This document shows positions 55,345 through 62,477 of a DNA stretch of 64,000 nucleotides, in pieces. The first letter of the stretch is position 1. Each line of letters begins with the position of its first letter. The notes under the pieces are model-generated. The model worked only from the letters and a program-made list of their open reading frames with translations. It searched no databases and was not told where the DNA came from. The stretch lies in the NCBI RefSeq assembly GCF_000763375.1, contig NZ_JPSY01000001.1:186001-250000 (forward strand), read 5' to 3'. Source of the stretch: Microbacterium profundi (lineage in GTDB: Bacteria; Actinomycetota; Actinomycetes; Actinomycetales; Microbacteriaceae). The position numbers and the translations under genes were made by a program.

Positions 55345-55743
55345 TCAGTCCTCAGCCGGTTCTTGCATCGAGCCGACGCTCTCGCTGCGCGCGCTCGCGA
55401 TGAGCAGCAGGAATCCGATGATCCCCGGCAACCCGACCCCGAGCACGAACGCCCACAGCACCGGCTGAACGGTCAGCGACGCCAGTGCGAGCGCCACGGC
55501 GAGCACCTGGAGCACGACGCCGCCGGAGCGGGCCCAGGTGCGTCCTCGGCGCGTGCCGAGCGCGAACGCGAACAGGGCGGCGGCGCCGATCAGGGTGAGC
55601 ACGATGAGCGCGATCGCTGTGGGAAGCGATGCGGCCTCTCCGGCTCCGAGGCCGACGAGCTCGATCAGGGCGACGACGGTGAGCGCCACTCCCTCAAGCG
55701 CGAGCAGAGCCGCTGCGACGGTGGCCAGACGGGGTGAACGCAA
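55345..55743 (-). CDS. Small integral membrane protein
   Basis: 132 residues, four hydrophobic helices (VAAALLALEGVALTVVALIEL, TAIALIVLTLIGAAALFAFA, GGVVLQVLAVALALASL, WAFVLGVGLPGIIGFLLLI) with a basic loop GTRRGRTWARSG. It resembles small actinobacterial membrane proteins of unknown function. Start TTG 55743 follows AGGAGACACC, an excellent ribosome site that decides this unusual start. Confidence 0.75.
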   Translation of the reverse strand: MRSPRLATVAAALLALEGVALTVVALIELVGLGAGEAASLPTAIALIVLTLIGAAALFAFALGTRRGRTWARSGGVVLQVLAVALALASLTVQPVLWAFVLGVGLPGIIGFLLLIASARSESVGSMQEPAED

Positions 55744-55799
55744 GGTGTCTCCTGAGAAATCAGATCTGTAGGCACAAAATCCTTGATTTCGCGCCCGTG

Positions 55800-55819
55800 C
55801 TGTAACACAATGTTAACAG
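55800..55819. promoter_or_regulatory. AT-rich inverted repeat upstream of whiB
   Basis: CTGTAACACAATGTTAACAG, with arms CTGT..AAC and GTT..ACAG, in a conspicuously AT-rich spot about 140 bases before whiB. A TTGATT 20-25 bases upstream and CACAAT inside the repeat could be the -35 and -10. Candidate promoter/operator for whiB. Confidence 0.35.
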
Positions 55820-55951
55820 TCATGTGCTCCCACAGCGGCGTGGGGCGAGCAACCGCTCGCATCACTACGGTCGACGACACCCCGATTTCGCCGCCCATCA
55901 CCGAGCCATCGCCCTGCGACCGCTCACGAGAATCCACACCGAGGAGCCCCC

Positions 55952-56200
55952 ATGGACTGGCGCGACAAAGCCGCCTGCCTGACTGTCGACCCTGAGCTGT
56001 TCTTCCCCGTGGGGAACACCGGTCCGGCCGTCGATCAGATCGAGAAGGCGAAGACCGTCTGCGCCACCTGCACGGTGACCGAGGTCTGCCTGCAGTACGC
56101 ACTGGAGACCAGCCAGGACTCCGGCGTATGGGGCGGCCTCTCCGAAGACGAGCGCCGCGCCCTCAAGCGTCGCGCGGCGCGCGCGCGCCGCGCTTCCTGA
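55952..56200 (+). CDS. WhiB-family iron-sulfur transcription factor (WhiB1-like)
   Basis: 82 residues. Four cluster ligands C9, C37, C40 and C46, the G[VI]WGG turn (SGVWGGLSEDERRALKRR) and a basic C-terminus. MDWRDKAAC, ELFFPVGNTGPA and TSQDSGVWGG are closest to WhiB1, an essential NO-sensitive regulator that binds the primary sigma factor. GAGGAGCCCCC precedes ATG 55952. It has a long leader, unlike most genes here. Confidence 0.93.
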   Translation: MDWRDKAACLTVDPELFFPVGNTGPAVDQIEKAKTVCATCTVTEVCLQYALETSQDSGVWGGLSEDERRALKRRAARARRAS

Positions 56201-56261
56201 GCTTGGGCGTCCCCGACGGCCCGGGTTTCGACTCGGGCCGCTTCGCGGGCCTCACTCAACC

Positions 56262-56304
56262 TTGAGTCGGGTCAGGTCCGCTTCGCGGACGAGACCCGAC
56301 TCAA
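56262..56304. terminator. Bidirectional hairpin between whiB and the sensor kinase
   Basis: Arms TTGAGTCGGGTC (56262-56273) and GACCCGACTCAA (56293-56304) are perfect 12-bp partners, with an inner stem GTCCGC-TTC-GCGGAC. It sits between two convergent genes and should end both messages. Confidence 0.75.
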
Positions 56305-56305
56305 C

Positions 56306-57790
56306 TCAATGCTTCAACCAGCGCATCGGGATGTCGATCAGCACATCCGTGCCCTCGCCGTCGGCGCCGCGCCACTCGATGCTGCCGCCCAGCTCTCCCT
56401 GGATGAGCGTGCGGATGATCTGCGTGCCGAGGCCCTGACCGATCCGCCCCTCCGGGAGGCCGTGGCCGGTGTCGTGAACCGACACGTGCAGCTTCTCGTC
56501 GGTGCGCACTGCGTCGATCGTCACCATGCCCTCCTTGCCGGCCAGGCCGTGCTCGACGGCGTTCGTGACGACCTCCGTGAGCGCCAGCGCGAGAGGCGTG
56601 GCGTACTCGCTGGGCAGGACGCCGAAATGACCGGTCGACATCGTGCGCGCACGCGTGTTGGGCGCGGCGGCGACCTCGGCGACGAGCTTGAGCACCCGGT
56701 GGAAGACCTCATCGAAGTCGACGGTCTGCGTCAGCCCCTGCGCCAGCGTGTCGTGCACGACGGCGATGGCATCCACCCGCCTCATCGCCTGCGTGAGCGC
56801 ATCACGCGCTTCATCCGAATGCGTGCGGCGTGCCTGGATGCGCAGCAGCGAGGCCACGGTCTGCAGATTGTTCTTGACGCGGTGATGGATCTCGCGGATC
56901 GTCGCGTCCTTGGTGATCAGCTCCTGCTCCTGGTGGCGCAGCTCACTCACATCACGGCACAGGATGATCGCGCCCACGCGGGTGCCGTGGTCCTTGAGCG
57001 GGATGGCACGCAGGGAGACGGTGACGCCGCGCGCCTCGATATCGGTGCGCCATGGCGCACGTCCGGTGACGACGACGGGAAGAGACTCATCGACCTGTCT
57101 GGTCGAGGGCAGGATGCGCGTGGTCACCTCGGCGAGCGACTCCCCCTCGAGCTCGTCGTCGAAGCCCATGCGGTTGAATGCCGAGAGCGCGTTGGGGCTC
57201 GCGAACGTCGTGATCCCGTCGACATCGATGCGGATGAGGCCGTCCGACGCGCGGGGAGCGCCGCGCCGCGGCGACGTGGGAGCGGCTGGGTCGGGGAACT
57301 CGCTGGACGAGATCATGCGGAACAGATCGTTCGCGCATTCGTCGAACGTGATCTGCTGCCGTGACGGGGTGCGGGTCTCGCCCAGATTGCTGTGGCGTGT
57401 GAGCACGCCGATCACAGGAGCTGGATTGCCGTCCTTGCCGCGCTCGCGAACGATCGGCACGGCGCGAAGCCTCGTCGGTGTCTCCTCGAACCAGTCGGGT
57501 GAAGAGGAATCGACGATCTGGCCGGAGTCGAAAGCACCCCGCACCTGCGTGCGCCACTGCTGTCGCACTCCCTCCCCGACGATGTCGCGGTAGAACAGCG
57601 TCGCGGCTCCGCTCGGACGTGCGTGGGCGACGGCGACGAAGGAACCGTCGTTCGTCGCGACCCAGATCACGATGTCGGCGGAGGCGAGGTCGGCGAGCAG
57701 CTGCCCGTCGCTCGCGAGTCTGTGCAGCCATTCGACATCATTGTCGTTCAAGCAGCCCTGGGCATGGACGAGATCACTGAGGGTGGACAC
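56306..57790 (-). CDS. PdtaS-like cytosolic sensor histidine kinase
   Basis: 494 residues. An N-terminal GAF domain (about 1-150), a PAS domain (about 185-290), then HisKA_2 with the phospho-acceptor around residue 303 in IREIHHRVKNNLQTVASLL, and HATPase_c (LTEVVTNAVEHGL, DTGHGLPEG, GLGTQIIRTL). No membrane helices. In mycobacteria PdtaS phosphorylates the RNA-binding regulator PdtaR, which is not seen nearby. TAGGCT at 57797-57802 with exactly six bases selects GTG 57790 over GTG 57793. Confidence 0.9.
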   Translation of the reverse strand: MSTLSDLVHAQGCLNDNDVEWLHRLASDGQLLADLASADIVIWVATNDGSFVAVAHARPSGAATLFYRDIVGEGVRQQWRTQVRGAFDSGQIVDSSSPDWFEETPTRLRAVPIVRERGKDGNPAPVIGVLTRHSNLGETRTPSRQQITFDECANDLFRMISSSEFPDPAAPTSPRRGAPRASDGLIRIDVDGITTFASPNALSAFNRMGFDDELEGESLAEVTTRILPSTRQVDESLPVVVTGRAPWRTDIEARGVTVSLRAIPLKDHGTRVGAIILCRDVSELRHQEQELITKDATIREIHHRVKNNLQTVASLLRIQARRTHSDEARDALTQAMRRVDAIAVVHDTLAQGLTQTVDFDEVFHRVLKLVAEVAAAPNTRARTMSTGHFGVLPSEYATPLALALTEVVTNAVEHGLAGKEGMVTIDAVRTDEKLHVSVHDTGHGLPEGRIGQGLGTQIIRTLIQGELGGSIEWRGADGEGTDVLIDIPMRWLKH

Positions 57791-57843
57791 CACACAAGCC
57801 TAATGGCGCGCGCCCGGACGCTCAGATCACGGGGACAGGCAGT

Positions 57844-58230
57844 TCAGAGCACGGCGAACGATGTGGCGCGCCAGCGGCGGTCAAGACCTTCCAGCCGGAT
57901 CGCCACAGCCCTCGTGCGCCCTGGTCCCGCAACGACGACGACGGCCTCCACCACCCCGTCGGCGGGCACGGTCTCTCGGATGGAGAGCACTTCGAACACG
58001 GGCCGGACAGGAGGGACTCCGCGTGCGCTGCGAGCCCGTGCGGAGAGGTTCGCCCTGGCACCGAGCTTTCGGAACGCCTCTTCACTGAACCATCGTGCGA
58101 GCTGATCGATCTCACGTACGCCGGCGAAGACCTCGAGCACGCCCTGAGTGAGACTGCGCAGCAGCTGCGTGGGATTCGGCAGATCTGCTGCCGGAGTCGG
58201 CTGCGGGGCGAAGTACTCGTGAAGCGTCAT
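57844..58230 (-). CDS. Rv3235 family protein
   Basis: 128 residues. The centre and C-terminus (QLLRSLTQGVLEVFAGVREIDQLARWFSEEAFRKL, VAIRLEGLDRRWRAT) match the actinobacterial Rv3235 family, which lies near secA in many relatives, as here (secA at 62.5 kb). Function unknown. ATG 58230 (MTLHEYFAPQ) was chosen; the upstream in-frame extension has no start signal. Confidence 0.8.
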   Translation of the reverse strand: MTLHEYFAPQPTPAADLPNPTQLLRSLTQGVLEVFAGVREIDQLARWFSEEAFRKLGARANLSARARSARGVPPVRPVFEVLSIRETVPADGVVEAVVVVAGPGRTRAVAIRLEGLDRRWRATSFAVL

Positions 58231-58305
58231 CGTATTCACTTTCGGTTTCGATGCGTGCCAGTAGACCACGTCCCGCAGTCCTCGCGCCAGACCCGAAGCC
58301 CAAGT

Positions 58306-58314
58306 TGTGGATAA
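58306..58314 (-). other. DnaA-box-like 9-mer
   Basis: TGTGGATAA, the reverse complement of the consensus DnaA box TTATCCACA, in the gap between two divergent genes. A second perfect copy is at 59344. Confidence 0.35.
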
Positions 58315-58354
58315 CTCCCGCGGCATCCGCATGCTCTCCCCTACGCTCGTTCGC

Positions 58355-58945
58355 GTGCACTGGGATCGTCTGTTCGAAGACCTCGAAGGTCAGCTCGCCG
58401 CCGAATGGGAGGCCGAGCGCGCTGTGCTCGATGCAGAGTCGGAGCGGCTGCGCATCGCGAGACTCGGGCTGCGCGCACGCCTGCGCAGATTCGAGCACGA
58501 TGCTGCGCTGGTCGGTCTGCGACTTGTCGACGGCGAGCGTCGATCCGTGCGCGTGCGCGTCGTCGGGGCGGATTGGATCGCCGCACAGCCTCCCGAGGGC
58601 GGTGGCGCCCTGATCGTGCCGCTCTCGGCGCTCACCGGTGTCGAGAGCACGCATGGTGCGCTGCTGGCGACGCTGGAGGACGCCGTGCTTCCGACCGATG
58701 AGCTGCGGGGGCGGATGACGCTGGGTTTCCTGATGCGAGACCTCGCGCGACGGCGCACGCCGTTGCACGTCGCGTTGCGCGACGGCGAACGTCTGCATGG
58801 CACCGTGGACCGCGCGGGCGCCGATCATCTCGATCTCGCCGTCCACGACGCCGGCCAGGCGCGACGCGCCGACGCCGTGCGGGCGTTCCGCATCGTCCCG
58901 TTCGACGCGGTGGTGTCGGCGCGAATGGACGGCGCGGTGCTCTGA
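58355..58945 (+). CDS. Conserved actinobacterial hypothetical protein
   Basis: 196 residues starting MHWDRLFEDLEGQL. It is followed by an Ala/Arg/Glu-rich helix (about 15-45) and a beta-rich region (ALVGLRLVDGERRSVRVRVVGADWIAAQP and LHVALRDGERLHGTVDRAGADHLDLAVHD) that looks like two Sm/SH3-like repeats. No function is known. GTG 58355 has TACGCT seven bases upstream; GTG 58307 and ATG 58331 are alternative starts. The stop lies in a tandem repeat. Confidence 0.7.
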   Translation: MHWDRLFEDLEGQLAAEWEAERAVLDAESERLRIARLGLRARLRRFEHDAALVGLRLVDGERRSVRVRVVGADWIAAQPPEGGGALIVPLSALTGVESTHGALLATLEDAVLPTDELRGRMTLGFLMRDLARRRTPLHVALRDGERLHGTVDRAGADHLDLAVHDAGQARRADAVRAFRIVPFDAVVSARMDGAVL

Positions 58946-58978
58946 AGGCGGTGCACTGATTCTGAAGGCGGTGCACTG
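58941..58978. repeat. Direct tandem repeat at a gene end
   Basis: Unit TCTGAAGGCGGTGCACTGAT (58941-58960) is repeated as TCTGAAGGCGGTGCACTG (58961-58978), 18 of 18 bases identical. The first TGA is the stop codon of the 196-residue gene. Confidence 0.85.
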
Positions 58979-59018
58979 TCTCTGACGTCGGCGCGGTGTC
59001 GCGCCGAAGCGGCGCCGG

Positions 59019-59294
59019 TCAGCGCGTGGGGCGCTGCGTGCCCCAGACCTCTGGGAAACTCGCCGCATCTGCCTGACGCCACAGCGCCATGCGCCGTGCC
59101 TCTTCGGTCTGCTCCGCCAGGTACTCGGCGATGCTGTCCTCTGCCACCCGCCAGCGCGCGGGCGCGCCCAGCTGCGCGCCGCGCAGCCTGCCGCTGATCA
59201 CGAGTGCGACGACCTCATCGACGTCGATCGCGAGGAGCTCGGCGACCTGCGCGGGCGCGAGGAAGCGAGGAGCTGATGCGGGCGAATCGGCCAT
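59019..59294 (-). CDS. Small helix-turn-helix (excisionase/BldC-like) protein
   Basis: 91 residues. APAQVAELLAIDVDEVVALVISGRLRGAQLG and ARWRVAEDSIAEYLAEQ form the MerR-like winged helix of the excisionase/BldC class, followed by a short C-terminal tail (ALWRQADAASFPEVWG). Likely a DNA-binding regulator; there is no adjacent integrase, so a recombination role is unlikely. GACAAT and six bases precede ATG 59294. Divergent from the SAF gene. Confidence 0.82.
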   Translation of the reverse strand: MADSPASAPRFLAPAQVAELLAIDVDEVVALVISGRLRGAQLGAPARWRVAEDSIAEYLAEQTEEARRMALWRQADAASFPEVWGTQRPTR

Positions 59295-59343
59295 GACCTC
59301 ATTGTCGCGCTTCCTGGACGCTTATATGCCCACGTGACCGCCC

Positions 59344-59352
59344 TGTGGATAA
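59344..59352 (-). other. DnaA-box-like 9-mer
   Basis: TGTGGATAA, identical to 58306-58314 and followed likewise by CT. It lies in the gap between the HTH gene and the SAF gene. Confidence 0.35.
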
Positions 59353-59391
59353 CTTTCGACTCGAGTCGGGCGATTCTGTGACGATGTGTGC

Positions 59392-60012
59392 ATGACGACC
59401 CAACCACGCGCACGGCGTGCCTTCTGGGGTGACATCCGTTTCCTGATCGGCATCGCCCTGGTGATCCTCTCCGTCGCCGGTGTCTGGCTGATCGTGTCAT
59501 CGGCACGCCAGACGACGCCGGTGCTGCAGGCGGATCGGACGATCGCGCAGGGCGAGGCTCTCGTATCCGACGACTTCCGCGTCGTGGAGGTGAGCCTCGG
59601 CACCGTCGTCGACGGATACCTCGCGCCTCAGGATCTCGAGCCGGGCATGATCGCGGCCCGAACTCTCGCGGCCGGGGAACTGCTGCCGGTGACCGCTGCC
59701 TCCGATGCCCAGTCCGGCCGCACGACGAGCATCGTCATCGAAAGCAGCGTCGGCATACCCGAGAGCGTCGTGGTCGGAACACCGGTCGAGCTCTGGTACG
59801 CACCGCTGGTGGCGGAGTCCGACGAGTTCGACGCTCCGCGCATTCTCGTCGCCGACGTCGTGGTCGCCTCGATTCCCGACACCGACGGCATGCTCGCACA
59901 GCGCACCGCGATGCTCGAGATCGTGATCGATCGATCCGATGTGGCCGACGTCCTCGCTGCGATCACCGGCGGTGGCGCGCTGTCCGTGGTGCCGCTGGGG
60001 TACGCCTCGTGA
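59392..60012 (+). CDS. SAF-domain (CpaB/RcpC-like) membrane protein
   Basis: 206 residues. One N-terminal transmembrane helix (FLIGIALVILSVAGVWLIV), then an extracytoplasmic SAF domain: VLQADRTIAQGEALVSDDFRVVEV, QDLEPGMIAARTLAAGELL, GTPVELWYAP. The same layout occurs in CpaB of Flp pili and in FlgA. ATG 59392 is preceded by GACGAT and exactly six bases. The stop overlaps the CpaE-like gene (GTGA), so they act together. Confidence 0.82.
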   Translation: MTTQPRARRAFWGDIRFLIGIALVILSVAGVWLIVSSARQTTPVLQADRTIAQGEALVSDDFRVVEVSLGTVVDGYLAPQDLEPGMIAARTLAAGELLPVTAASDAQSGRTTSIVIESSVGIPESVVVGTPVELWYAPLVAESDEFDAPRILVADVVVASIPDTDGMLAQRTAMLEIVIDRSDVADVLAAITGGGALSVVPLGYAS

Positions 60013-61295
60013 CCTCGGTGCTGATCGCTCTCGACGAGCCGAAGGCAACAGCGATCGGCGCGGATCTCGAACGCGACGGCATCCGGGTCATCGGCATCCT
60101 TCCGCCTGCCGAGCTCACTGTCTCGCTGCTGAGCGAGTCGGATGCCGTGATCCTCCCCGCCACGCGATCAGCGCTGACCAGTGAGCTGGTGCAGGCCTGC
60201 GATCGGAGCGGGGTGCGCATCATCACTCTGGGAACGGGCGACTCGCGACTGCTCGGCCGCTACGGGCTTCCGGAAGCCCTCCCCGAGGATGCCGACGCGT
60301 GGCAGATCGCAGACGCCCTCGCCGACGAGACCCCGATCACCACGACGCCTCAGACGCCGTCGAACCGGCGAGTGATCGCTGTCTGGGGGCCGCACGGCGC
60401 ACCGGGACGCTCCACCGTCGCGATCCAGTTGGCCGTGGAGATGATGCGATCCGGCGGGTCCTGTGCGCTCGTCGACGCGGACACGGTCGCACCGTCACTC
60501 GCCCTGCTGCTCGGACTCGGCGACGATGCACCGGGGATCGCAGCAGCCTGCCGACGCGCGGAACTCGGCGGCCTCGATGCCGCAGAGCTCGCTCGCCTCG
60601 CCACGCGAGTCGAGACGAGTGCAGGGGGCCTGGAGGTCCTCGGCGGACTCAATCGTCCCTCCCGCTGGCCGGAACTCGCTGCCGGACGGCTGCGGACGAC
60701 CCTTCAGGTGTGCCGGGAGTGGGCGGACGTCACGATCGTCGACGTCTCGGCTGCCTTCGACGCCGACGAGGAGATCACCGACGATCTCGCCGGCCCGAGG
60801 CGCAATGCCGCCACCACGACCGTGCTGCGCGAAGCGGACGTCGTGGTGGCCGTCACTGCGGCCGACCCGCTTTCGGTGTCGCGGTTCCTTCGCGATCATG
60901 CCGAGCTGCGCAGACTCATCGGCCCGACCGCTCACGTCGCCGTCGTCGCGAATCAGGTGCGCCCCGGTCCGCTGGGGATCGACGCCCGTGGTCAGATCCG
61001 AGGCGCGCTGGAAAGGTTCGCCGGCATCACCGACGTCTCCTTCCTGCCCCTCGATCAGCGCGCGGCGGACGCCGCCCTGCTGCATGCGCGGCCGATGGCG
61101 GACATCACTCCGCGCTCCGCGCTGGTGGCAGCGATAAGGCGTCTCGTCGAGACGCTCGAGCCGGTCCGGCCGACCGGCTCGAAGGTCACTGCCGGTAGTC
61201 GGCGAGGAAGTTCCCGAGTCGCTCGATGGCTTCGCCCAGAACGCGGGGCTCTGGCAGCGTCACCACTCGGAAGTGGTCGGGAGTTGGCCAGTTGA
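60009..61295 (+). CDS. CpaE-like MinD/ParA-superfamily protein with altered Walker A
   Basis: 428 residues. A receiver-like N-terminal region (1 to about 110) is followed by a MinD/ParA-like domain (about 120-385). Residues 127-136 read GPHGAPGRST: the P-loop lysine is Arg134 and the upstream 'deviant' lysine is His129. Walker A-prime (ALVDADTVAPSLALLLGL) and the Walker B region (DVTIVDVSAAFD) remain. ATPase activity is therefore doubtful. It is coupled to the SAF protein, with no CpaF, TadB or pilin genes nearby. The last 110 bases overlap the convergent aminotransferase gene. Confidence 0.82.
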   Translation: MTSVLIALDEPKATAIGADLERDGIRVIGILPPAELTVSLLSESDAVILPATRSALTSELVQACDRSGVRIITLGTGDSRLLGRYGLPEALPEDADAWQIADALADETPITTTPQTPSNRRVIAVWGPHGAPGRSTVAIQLAVEMMRSGGSCALVDADTVAPSLALLLGLGDDAPGIAAACRRAELGGLDAAELARLATRVETSAGGLEVLGGLNRPSRWPELAAGRLRTTLQVCREWADVTIVDVSAAFDADEEITDDLAGPRRNAATTTVLREADVVVAVTAADPLSVSRFLRDHAELRRLIGPTAHVAVVANQVRPGPLGIDARGQIRGALERFAGITDVSFLPLDQRAADAALLHARPMADITPRSALVAAIRRLVETLEPVRPTGSKVTAGSRRGSSRVARWLRPERGALAASPLGSGRELAS

Positions 61296-62412
61296 ACCCG
61301 GTCCCCTGCACGAGGAGGATGTGTTCGGCGACGAGCAGGTCGTAGACGAACTTGCTGTCGTCGCGGATCTCGTGCACGTTCGGGTCCAGCCGCGGGAAGG
61401 CGTACAGCGCGCCGAGCGGCTTCACACATGAGACCCCGGGGATCGACTCCAGACCCTCCCACGCGACGTCGCGCTGTTCGTGCAGCCGGCCGCTCGATGA
61501 GATCAGAGCGTCGATGGACTGCACTCCGCTGAGCGCGGCCTGCACCGCGTGCTGCGCGGGGACATTCGGGCAGAGGCGGGTCGATGCGAGCAGCGTGATT
61601 CCCTCGAGGAACCCGTTCGCGTGATCCTGCGGCCCTGTGATGACCATCCAGCCGGAACGGAACCCCGCCACCCGGTACGTCTTGGACAGGCCATTGAACG
61701 TCAGGCACAGCAGGTCGGGGGCGAGCGTTGCGGTGGGGATGTGCACGGCATCGTCGAACAGGATCCGGTCGTAGATCTCGTCCGAGAGGATCAGCAGCTC
61801 GTTCTCGCGAGCGATCTGAACGAGGCCCTCGAGTACCGCTCGCGAATACACGGCGCCGGTCGGGTTGTTGGGATTGATGATGACGATCGCCTTCGTGGCG
61901 GGCGTGACCTTGGAACGGATGTCTTCCAGATCCGGTTCCCAACCACTGAGCTCGTCGCAGATGTAGTGCACCGGGGTTCCGCCGGCGAGGCTCGTCATCG
62001 CGGTCCACAGCGGGTAGTCCGGGGCGGGGATCAGCACTTCGTCGCCCTGGTCGAGGAGCGCCTGCATCGTCATGGTGATGAGCTCGGAGACGCCGTTGCC
62101 GAGATAGACGTCGTCGGGACCGAACGACGGGAAACCCTCGATCTGCTCGTATCGGCTCACCACGGCGCGACGCGCGGAGATGATGCCTCGGCTGTCACTG
62201 TAACCGTGCGCTGTCGGCAGCGCCGCGAGCATGTCGTGCACGATCTGATGCGGCGCCTCGAATCCGAAGATCGCCGGATTGCCCGTGTTGAGTTTGAGGA
62301 CGTTGTGGCCCTCGGCCTCCAGCCGCGCCGCCTCTACGAGCGCTTTGCCGCGAATCTCGTACAGGACGTTCTTGAGCTTCGACGACTGGTCGAAGTGGCG
62401 TGGAGGGGTCAT
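61186..62412 (-). CDS. Pyridoxal-phosphate aminotransferase (AlaA-like)
   Basis: 408 residues, class I/II fold. The N-terminus (SSKLKNVLYEIRGKALVEAARLEAEGHNVLKLNTGNPAIFGF) is characteristic of AlaA/AlaT alanine-glutamate transaminases. PNNPTGAVYS, SDEIYDRI and the PLP lysine in NGLSKTYRVAGFRSGW are complete. TAGGCT at 62419-62424, six bases, ATG: probably leaderless. Its C-terminal coding region overlaps the CpaE-like gene by 110 bases. Confidence 0.93.
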   Translation of the reverse strand: MTPPRHFDQSSKLKNVLYEIRGKALVEAARLEAEGHNVLKLNTGNPAIFGFEAPHQIVHDMLAALPTAHGYSDSRGIISARRAVVSRYEQIEGFPSFGPDDVYLGNGVSELITMTMQALLDQGDEVLIPAPDYPLWTAMTSLAGGTPVHYICDELSGWEPDLEDIRSKVTPATKAIVIINPNNPTGAVYSRAVLEGLVQIARENELLILSDEIYDRILFDDAVHIPTATLAPDLLCLTFNGLSKTYRVAGFRSGWMVITGPQDHANGFLEGITLLASTRLCPNVPAQHAVQAALSGVQSIDALISSSGRLHEQRDVAWEGLESIPGVSCVKPLGALYAFPRLDPNVHEIRDDSKFVYDLLVAEHILLVQGTGFNWPTPDHFRVVTLPEPRVLGEAIERLGNFLADYRQ

Positions 62413-62477
62413 TGAGAAAGCCTACCGGCTCGGGCCGGATGCTCAGCGCCGCTCAGGGCGCTGAGCTCAGCCCTCGA

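Noticed and set aside
59019..59294. Phage excisionase with a nearby integrated element
   Set aside because: The HTH protein looks BldC/excisionase-like, but there is no integrase, no attachment-site repeat and no phage gene around it.
58306..59352. Chromosomal replication origin
   Set aside because: Only two DnaA-like boxes 1 kb apart, with no AT-rich unwinding region and none of dnaA, dnaN, recF or gyrB.
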